Assembly: GCA_036936605.1 (NCBI GenBank)
Contig: JAUPFV010000004.1
Location: 184,654,807-184,718,806, forward strand
Length of the DNA stretch: 64,000 bases
Source of the DNA: Limnanthes douglasii subsp. nivea
Taxonomy: Eukaryota > Streptophyta > Magnoliopsida > Brassicales > Limnanthaceae
Direction: 5' to 3'
The position numbers and the translations under genes are program-made. The notes below the pieces were generated by a model, which worked only from the letters and a program-made list of their open reading frames with translations, ran no database searches and was not told the origin of the DNA. Below, piece after piece: positions 56,508 through 64,000 of the stretch (position 1 is the first letter of the stretch; the number at the start of each line of letters is the position of its first letter).

Positions 56508-58881
56508 AAGCAAGAGGCAAAGAATGACGTGTTTCAGTTGTTTGCTGAGAAGGTTAGGGATCACAAGGACTTGTTATCGAGATGGGCTGTCTTGCAGGAG
56601 ACACGAGTTGAGTATTTTAGAGGGAAGGATTCCGTAAGCTTCATCAAAACTCATCCGGAGCTTTAAGAAATACTTGAATCAGATAGCTCTTTAGAGACTC
56701 AAGATATTGTCGATGTTTTATTGGGAAGGAATCTTTTAGTTCGATGTGATCGTGTCGTCAAGACCCTCCGTCCCGGGAAGAAAAAGTTGTCTACTTGGCC
56801 TGCACATTTGGAGATTTTCCCAGTAAGTCATTCTCTTATTCCACATATAAATTTGTTAGAGCCTTTTGAGCCAGAACTTTGATCACATGATCAATTTTGT
56901 AGTTTGAATAATATTATACCTTAGTTTTAGTGAGGAAGCAAAATACCAGTGTTAATCCTCTCTTCCAGTTTCATTTTTTGTCTTTTTCTTTGTTTTGTCT
57001 CTCATGTTTTCCCAACATCATCATAGTTTCTGGGTTTACCTTTAAAAAAATGTGGTAGTAAAAATTTTCGATAGATTTTTGTGAAGATGATGGTGGATTT
57101 AATAGCCTTCTTATGGTTCGGAAAATTCAAGATTTTTGGCTTTGCCTTCTAATGAATCATTCTTTTGTGAACTGGTTGGTTCCCTTCATATTTTAATACG
57201 TACTGATGTTCGAGGAAAAGGGGAACAACTCGGCCATATATCCTTATAAATAGTATTTTTCAGTAATGTGAATATATGCTATAATGCTTTTCAGGATCAA
57301 GTGTTCTCAGAAAACGATGCATTTTTCGCACGGACTTTTGTAAAACGGCACCCACTATGGCAGACACTTCTCTCTTTCTTCTGGCCGGTGTTGACACTTG
57401 CAATTTGCTTGTTTCTTGTTTATCCTCACCGGTGCAAACTAATAGTTCTATATTCATGTGCGGGAATGTTGTTCCTGATATTGACGTTGCTCACTTGTAA
57501 GTTATGATTTATTTTCAAGGTTTCAGATTACTTTTGGAAGTAGTCTATAATACTCAAAACGATTCTCTTTTCCAACCATTTCAAGTATTGTCTATGTTGG
57601 TTGTGTGCGTATATTTTATTTCTAGTTTTGGAGCTTTTGGCAGAATATTGAGGTGTTCTGTTACAACTTTGCAGTGAGAGCAATGATATTCGGAGGTGTA
57701 TGGATCTTTCTTGGGAAGCGTATCTGGATCTTCCCTAACATTCTTGCTGAGGAAGCAACATTGGGTGAACTATTTCGATTCTAGCCAAAGAAAGATGAAG
57801 AGCCAGCAAAATTGACCTCTAGGCTTTTCTATTCTGCAATATATGTGGTCGCCATATTGTTGCTCAGGCATCATGCCCCAGATGAGGCTGCCAGAGCCAG
57901 GTCATTCTATTATCTCTCTTTCACTGTGTAAAAGGATCTATCAGACTAGTCCAACTTATCCAATCTGGAGAATGATTACTGGTCAATTTTTGTCCTTCTA
58001 AGGTTTTCTGATTTTGTTTTCAAAAATTAGGATCCCGTGGGTTTATTTAGGGCTACAATAATCAAAACACTTTAATGATTAAAAGAATCAGTTTTCTGTT
58101 TTAATTATGTTTGGTTTTTAGGCTGGACAAAGACTCATTTATAGAATAGGTAAAGGGAAAAAAATGTAATTAGGTCATTCTGTACAAATAAATATAATGT
58201 ATATCATGCCCTCTAACAATTCAATTTAATATAAAAAAATATAGTTATTTGGTTTTTGGGTTAGAGTAGTTTGGTTTTTTTGGTCCGTTTGGTTTCACTT
58301 TTCCATGGGATAAAACCATATCCGAACCTAATTAGATTTGGTTTGTTTATAGAAAACCAAAACAAAATCAATCTAGACCGTTTTGGGTTCGAATTATGCT
58401 CACTTGTAACAGAAACCGATGTAGTTTTGGCTTTCAAAAGGTTGGACCCACGCTTGGCTTTCCGCATAAAGAAATCTGTCATCTTAGTTATCTAGTTAAT
58501 TAAGCTAATAATTTGTAAAACTTAAACCAAACTGTACCACAATAAACAATCCAGGAAAGACTATCCGATTTGGATCTACTAGGTGGAGACTTTACCTAAA
58601 ATCGACCAACTGAATTGATTAGCTTCTTTTCCTTATCATTTCCTACAAAGAGTGGCTTACTTTAGCTACAATAAAAAAGGCTCAATCTTCAAGTTGGATG
58701 ACTATAGCAACGACCTAGGATCTGAAATGCTCGTAAATTATATATGCAGGTACCAGAGGAGGATGTTAAATATCGTGGATGATGTGTTGGAGTGGTCTCC
58801 TAGGCTAGCTCTCTCGGGGATGATGGAGAAAGAACAACCCGTGGTAAACTTGACTGAATCGGCCAATAATCATTCAAAAGG
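56508..58881 (+). pseudogene. SEC62: SEC62 pseudogene, right arm, cut by gypsy C
   Basis: Exons 56508-56822, 57295-57496, 57675-57900 and 58750-58881, all with gt..ag borders. Exon 2 reads QEAKNDVFQLFAEKVRDHKD and later PEL*EIL (TAA at 56671-56673 where the left arm has AAA). Exon 4 has LFRF*PKKDEE (TAG where the left arm has TGG). The lesions differ from those of the left arm. The last exon is replaced after NNHSKG by the LTR of gypsy C, whereas the left arm continues NNHSEGNLGVSGAETS. Exon 1 is absent because the palindrome centre lies in intron 1. Confidence 0.93.
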
Positions 58882-59754
58882 TGATGTGATCCTAGATGAC
58901 ACAAGGAGCTTAGAACATGGAAATGTGCAAGAACCAGATGAACAACTTGAAAAAGAAGATGAGCTTGGAGTTGAAGATATTCTTATTTTACCGGCTGGTC
59001 CAACAACTCGATCAAGAGCAAAACAATTTAACAAAGCTTTTGGAGGATTGCTGAATCAACTAGAGAATCCACGTGATCAAATCAGAAAGTATGGTGGAAA
59101 AGCTTGTCAAACCACTTTGGTCTTGATTCAAGCTAATTGATTTCAACAAATGAGAAAGTGTCTCGATTGTACTCTTTTTCCCTTGTTCAAGATTTTTCCT
59201 AATGGGTTTTCTTGACAAGGTTGTTAATGAGGAAATTGTTTCACTTCACCATTGCCCATATGTTGAAATAAAAACCCAAGGCCCATCTACACCAAAAGCC
59301 ACGTCCTTGGAGGAGGGAAGGGTCTGATTTCCAGCTTATATCATTAATACTTTGTATTTTCAATATTAAAGCATTTTGTATCAAAGAAAACCCTTAATTG
59401 TTTTAGAGGCATGCATTATGTTTCCAAGAACAGCCTTAATTGTGTTCAAGGCTAGTTCTTTCTCCTATAAAAACTATGTACTCAGAATTCTAATGGTTAG
59501 ACTATCTTTGATTCTGAAAAAAAAAACTTCTTAAGTTTTACTCTTCTCTTGTTGGTGTGTAATATCCACAAGAAAACATGTTCTTTATTTGGTGCGTCAT
59601 ATCCAAATGAAGATCAGTTGGAATATCAAAGGCCTTTCCACAACCTTTGTGTGACCTATCGATCCACATCCTTTGATCCTTGAATCCTTTTGGGTTCCTG
59701 GTTGCAAAGTTATCCCTATCCCATTTCAGAGTGCCGATTCTAGGAGGAGTTTAT
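58882..59754 (+). repeat. First LTR of copy C, lacking terminal CA
   Basis: It starts TGATGTGATCC and reads in frame as the polyprotein tail to TGA at 59138-59140. It ends ...GGAGTTTAT with the final CA missing and goes straight into aaaattggagctgttttgat of RNase H. TATAAAA lies at about 59465. Confidence 0.88.
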
Positions 59755-59755
59755 A

Positions 59756-61348
59756 AAATTGGAGCTGTTTTGATGCAGGATAAAAAGCCCATAGCTTATT
59801 TCAGTGAAAAGCTTGGAGGAGCTATTCAAAACTATCCTACTTATGACAAGGAGTTGTATGCCTTAGTTTGAGCTTTGCAAACATGGCAGCATTACTTGTG
59901 GCCAAAGGAGTTTGTCATACACGCTGACCATGAATCTCTCAAACACCTAAAAGGTCAGCAAAAACTTAACAAAAGACATGCAAGGTGGATATAATTTATT
60001 GAGACATTTCCATATGTCATCACATACAAATAAGGTAAAGAAAATATTGTTGCTGATGCATTGTCCCGAAGGTATGCCTTAATCACTACTCTTGAAGCTA
60101 AGATTTTAGGATTTGATCATCTTAAGAGTTTATATGAAAATGATTCTGATTTTGGAAAGATGTATCAAGCATGTGAAAAGTTTGCTTCAGGGCGGTTCTA
60201 TAGGCACGAAGGATTGTTATTCTTTGATAAACGTTTATGTGTGCCTAATTGTTCCATGAGAGATTTACTTGTTAGAGAAGCCCATGTAGGAGGCTTAATG
60301 GGACATTTTGGAATAGCTAAAACTCTCAAGGTAATGCTGGATCACTTCCATTAGCCACATATGAGGAGGGATGTTGAAAGAATCTGTGACAGATGTGCTA
60401 CTTGCAAACAAGCCAAATCTAAGGTTCAATCCAACGGATTGTATACTCCTTTACCTATTCCTACGCATCCTTAGAATGATATATCTATGGACTTTGTAGT
60501 TGGATTACCTAGGACTAGAACTGGTAAGGATTCCATTTTTGTGGTTGTTGACCGATTCTCTAAAATGGCACACTTTGTTGCTTGTCACAAAACTGATTAT
60601 GCGTTGCACATTGCTAATCTGTTCTATAAAGAGATAGTTCGTTTGCATGACATGCCTAGGACGATAGTTTCAGATAGGGACACTAAGTTTCCAAGTTACT
60701 TTTGGAAAACTTTGTGGCCTAAGTTAGGGACTAAGCTTTTACTTTCTACTACCTGTCACCCATAAACTGATGGACAAACAAAAGTAGTATATAGGACTTT
60801 GTCCACTCTACTACGTGCATTAATTAAAAAGAACTTGAAAACTTGGGAAGAATGTTTGCCGCATGTTGAATTTGCATACAATCATTCTATGCATTCTACT
60901 TCTAAGTACTCTCCTTTTCAAATTGTTTATGGATTTAACCCAATATCTCCTTTGGATCTAATTCCTTTGCCTTTGAGTGAAGCATAGATGGGAAAAAGAA
61001 AGCTGAACTTGTAAAACAGATCCATGATGATGCAAGGAAAAACATAGAAAAGAAAACTGAGCAATATGTCAAACAAGCAAACAAGGGAAGACGTGAGAAA
61101 GTTTTTGAGGTTGGAGATCAAATATAGGTGCAATTAAGAAAGGAAAGATTTCTAGAAGAGAGGAAGTCAAAATTGATGCCTAGAATTGATGGACCATTTG
61201 AAGTAACAAAAAAGATCAACAATAATTCGTATCAACTTGACCTACGAGGTAAGTATAAAGTGAGTCCTACCTTTAATGTTTTTGATTTGGTTTCTTTTAT
61301 CGCAGATGAAATGGATTTGAGGTCAAATCCTTTTCAAGTGGGAGAGGA
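59756..61348 (+). pseudogene. Copy C unit 1: RNase H and integrase
   Basis: RNase H starts mid-domain ([19 protein letters not shown]). Stops lie at about 59869, 59992 and 60031. The integrase finger has [10 protein letters not shown] and CDRCATCKQ, with stops at about 60353 and 60472. First Asp is present in SMDFVVGLP and second in VSDRDTKF, but the catalytic Glu is Lys (GQTKVVY). The frame is also broken near 60987 and 61126. The final codons before the next LTR include the purine tract. Confidence 0.88.
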
Positions 61349-62217
61349 TGATGTGATCCTAGATGACACAAGGAGCTTAGAACATGGAAATGTGCAAGAA
61401 CTAGATGAACAACTTGAAAAAGAAGATAAGCTTGAAGTTGAAGATATTTTAATTTTACCGCTTGGTCCAACAACTCGATCAAGAGCAAAACAATTTAACA
61501 AAGCTGTTGGAGGATTGCTTAATCAACTGAGAATCCACGTGATCAAAACTGCTAGTATGGTGGAAAAGCTTGTCAAACCACTTTGGTCTTGATTCAAGCT
61601 AATTAATTTCAACAAATGAGAAAGTGTCTCGATTGTACTCTTTTTCCCTTGTTCAAGTTTTGTCCCAATGGGTTTTCTTGACAAGGTTTTTAATGAGGCA
61701 ATTGTTTCACTTCACCATTGCCCATTTGTTGAAATAAAAGCCCAAGGCCCATCTACACCAAAAGCCACGTCCTTGGAGGAGGGAAGGGTCTGATTTCCAG
61801 CTTATATCATTAATACTTTGTATTTTCAATATTAAAGCATTTTGTTTCCAAGAAAAGCCTTAATTGTTTTAGAGGCATGCATTATTTTTCCAAGAACAGC
61901 CTTAATTGTGTTCAAGGCTAGTTCTTTCTCCTATAAAACCTATGTATTCAGAATTCAAATGGTTAGACTATCTTTGATTCTGAAAAAAACTTCTTAAGTT
62001 TTACTCTTCTCTTGTTGGTGTGTAATATCCACAAGAAAACCTGTTCTTCATTTGGTGCGTTGTATCCAAAAGAAGATCAGTTGGAGTATCAAAGGCATTT
62101 CCACAACCTTTGTGTGACCTATCGATCCACATCCTTTGATCCTTGAATCCTTTTGTGTTCCTAGTTGCAAAGTTATCCCTATCCCATTTCAGAGTGTCGA
62201 TTCTAGGAGGAGTTTAT
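61349..62217 (+). repeat. Middle LTR of copy C, lacking terminal CA
   Basis: It starts TGATGTGATCC after the purine tract 61336-61348. The polyprotein tail is frameshifted near 61528 (LLNQLRIHVIK). It ends ...GAGTTTAT and joins gagtaaagtatcgcc of RT. It is shared between two units. Confidence 0.88.
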
Positions 62218-62218
62218 G

Positions 62219-64000
62219 AGTAAAGTATCGCCATCCTATACCTAGATTAGATGATATGTTAGATGAATTGCATGGTTCTAGCATTTTTTCTAAGATTGAC
62301 CTTAAAAGTGGTTATCACCAAATTAGGATGAAAGAAGGGGATGAGTGGAAAACTGCATTTAAAACTAAGCATGGACTATATGAATGGTTAGTAATGCCAT
62401 TTGGGCTGACTAATGCACCTAGTACATTCATGCGGTTAATGAATCATGTTCTAAGGGCTTATATAGGAGTTTTTGTTGTAGTATATTTCGATGACATCTT
62501 AATTTACAGCAAGTGCTTAGAAGAACATGTTCACCATCTGAAATTGATTTTAAGTGTACTTAGGAAGGAAAATCTCTATGCTAATCTTAAGAAATGCACT
62601 TTTTGTACCCATAATCTTGTCTTTTTAGGTTTTGTTATAAGTGCAGATGGTATTAAGGTGGATGAGGAAAAGGTTAAGGCAATCTGCGAATGGCCAAGTC
62701 CAAAAACAGTTGGAGAAGTGAGAAGCTTCCACGGCCTTGCAGGATTTTATAGGCGTTTTGTCAAAGATTTCAGCACCTTAGCTGCACCACTCACTGAAAT
62801 AATAAAGAAGGACGTTGGTTTCAAGTGGGAACAAGCTCAAGAAGAAGCATTTCAATCCTTAAAAGAGAAGCTTACTCATGCTCCTGTCTTGACATTACCT
62901 GATTTTCTTAAAACTTTTGAGATTGAATGTGATGCTTCTCGAATTGGGATTGGAGCTGTTTTGATGCAGGATAAAAAGCCCATAGCTTATTTCAGTGAAA
63001 AGCTTGGAGGAGCTACTCAAAACTATCCTACTTATGACAAGGAGTTGTATGCCTTAGTTCGAGCTTTGCAAACATGGCAGCATTACTTGTGGCCAAAGGA
63101 GTTTGTCATACACACTGACCATGAATCTCTCAAACACCTGAATGGTCAGCAAAAATTTAATAAAAGGCATGCAAGGTGGATAGAATTTATTGAGACATTT
63201 CCATATGTCATCAAATACAAACAAGGTAAAGAAAATATTGTTGCTGATACATTGTCCCAAAGGTATGCCTTAATCACTACTCTTGAAGCTAAGATTTTAG
63301 GATTTGATCATCTTAAGAGTTTATATAAAAATGATTCTGATTTTGGAAAGATGTATCAAGCATGTGAAAAGTTTGCTTCAAGGAGGTTCTACTTCAAAGT
63401 TTGCTGGATCACTTCCATTGGCCACATATGAGGAGGGATGTTGAAAGAATCTGTGACAGATGTGCTACTTGCAAACAAGCCAAATCTAAGGTTCAATCCC
63501 ACGGTTTGTATACTCCTTTACCTATTCCTAAGTATCCTTGGAATGATATATCTATGGAATTTGTAGTTGGATTGCCTAGGACTAGAACTTGTAAGGATTC
63601 CATTTTTGTGGTTGTTGATCGATTCTCTAAAATGGCACACTTTGTTGCTTGTCACAAAACTGATGATGCGTTGCACATTTCTAATCTGTTCTTTAAAGAG
63701 ATAGTTCGTTTGCATGGCATACCTAGGACGATAATTTCAGATAGGGACACTAAGTTTCTAAGTTACTTTTGGAAAACTTTGTGGTCTAAGTTAGGGACTA
63801 AGCTTTTAATTTCTACTACCTGTCACCCACAACCTGATGGACAAACAAAAGTAGTAAATAGGACTTTGTCCACTCTTCTACGTGCATTAATTAAAAAGAA
63901 CTTGAAAACTTGGGAAGAATGTTTGCCGCATGTTGAATTTGCATACAATCATTCTATGCATTCTGCTTCTAAGTACTCTCCTTTTTAAATTGTTTATGGA
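62219..64000 (+). pseudogene. Copy C unit 2: RT, RNase H, integrase (partial)
   Basis: A long open frame 62256-63390 has RT from [20 protein letters not shown] through YFDDILIYS (about 62483) to RNase H ([14 protein letters not shown]). At about 63390 a deletion of roughly 190 bp joins the RNase H-integrase spacer to [18 protein letters not shown], removing part of the HHCC finger and shifting frame. In the integrase core the first Asp is Glu (SMEFVVGLP), Asp in ISDRDTKF is present, and Glu is Lys (GQTKVVNR). It runs to the window edge with a TAA at about 63986. Confidence 0.9.

Larger units (their letters stand above)
53568..58881. repeat. Giant SEC62 palindrome, arms ~2.5-2.7 kb
   Basis: Left arm 53568-56321 and right arm 56335-58881 are reverse complements with moderate divergence and small indels, joined by a loop of about 13 bp. 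The centre reads caggagccctgaacaac against its inverse on the left. Exons and introns of the same SEC62 gene lie in each arm. Both arms start inside the first intron, so neither has the first exon. The right arm ends at the gypsy C junction. Confidence 0.93.
58882..64000 (+). mobile_element. Ty3/gypsy copy C: tandem, internally deleted
   Basis: Order: LTR (58882-59754), RNase H to integrase end (59756-61348), LTR (61349-62217), RT-RNase H-integrase (62219-64000, continuing outside). Primer site, gag, protease and, in the first unit, most of RT are missing. The left junction is exact in a SEC62 exon (aaagg|TGATG). The right end is outside the window, so the target duplication cannot be tested. 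Confidence 0.9.

Noticed and set aside
56150..56527. Pair of frames meeting at the palindrome centre (MGIFDT..)
   Set aside because: They are intron 1 sequence of SEC62 read in both directions, open by chance.

Overview
The window is repeat-rich nuclear DNA of a flowering plant, probably a eudicot. The evidence is Ty1/copia and Ty3/gypsy retrotransposons, plant-type LINEs with a zf-RVT tail, a MuDR/MULE transposase with SWIM and CCHC zinc fingers, and broken copies of two plant nuclear genes, NF-YA and SEC62. I found no intact cellular gene and no bacterial-type feature. I cannot fix the species.

Layout. 330-5060: a very old Ty1/copia element. About 5090-22400: a large Mutator-like (MULE) composite. 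It holds a broken transposase on the + strand and, on the - strand, two copies of a small acidic gene, a SANT/Myb-like fragment and an ULP1-like (C48 peptidase) gene. Its introns and spacers are filled with CG-rich motifs (CGCGAG, GACGCTAGA), partly in regular 24-bp and 46-bp arrays. A perfect-looking 1562-bp tandem duplication lies inside it. The ULP1-like gene is split by Ty3/gypsy copy A (13952-20354, - strand). 22400-29990: AT-rich DNA with LTR remnants and minisatellites. 29991-36468: Ty3/gypsy copy B, the best-preserved copy. 36880-39746: a Tat-like gypsy remnant (inverted LTR arms, a nested solo LTR, gag). 40991-41715: an NF-YA pseudogene. 42835-47800 and 48066-52900: two LINEs on the - strand. 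53568-58881: a head-to-head palindrome of two SEC62 pseudogenes. 58882-64000: Ty3/gypsy copy C, inserted in the right SEC62 arm and running off the window.

The three gypsy copies belong to one family. Comparing them shows that the LTR is about 870 bp, not the 428 bp a first look suggests. It starts at TGATGTGATCC directly after a purine tract, and the last ~85 codons of the polyprotein lie inside the 3' LTR. Copy B has a matching 5-bp target duplication. Removing copy A and one 5-bp repeat rejoins the ULP1-like reading frame. The left SEC62 arm serves as an empty site for copy C.

The most interesting system is the MULE composite. A transposase, ULP1-like and small accessory genes share a territory saturated with one short-motif vocabulary, which resembles the architecture of VANDAL/KAONASHI-type MULEs whose anti-silencing proteins bind motifs amplified in their own noncoding DNA. 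All genes seen here carry lesions, so this copy is probably a fossil of that system.
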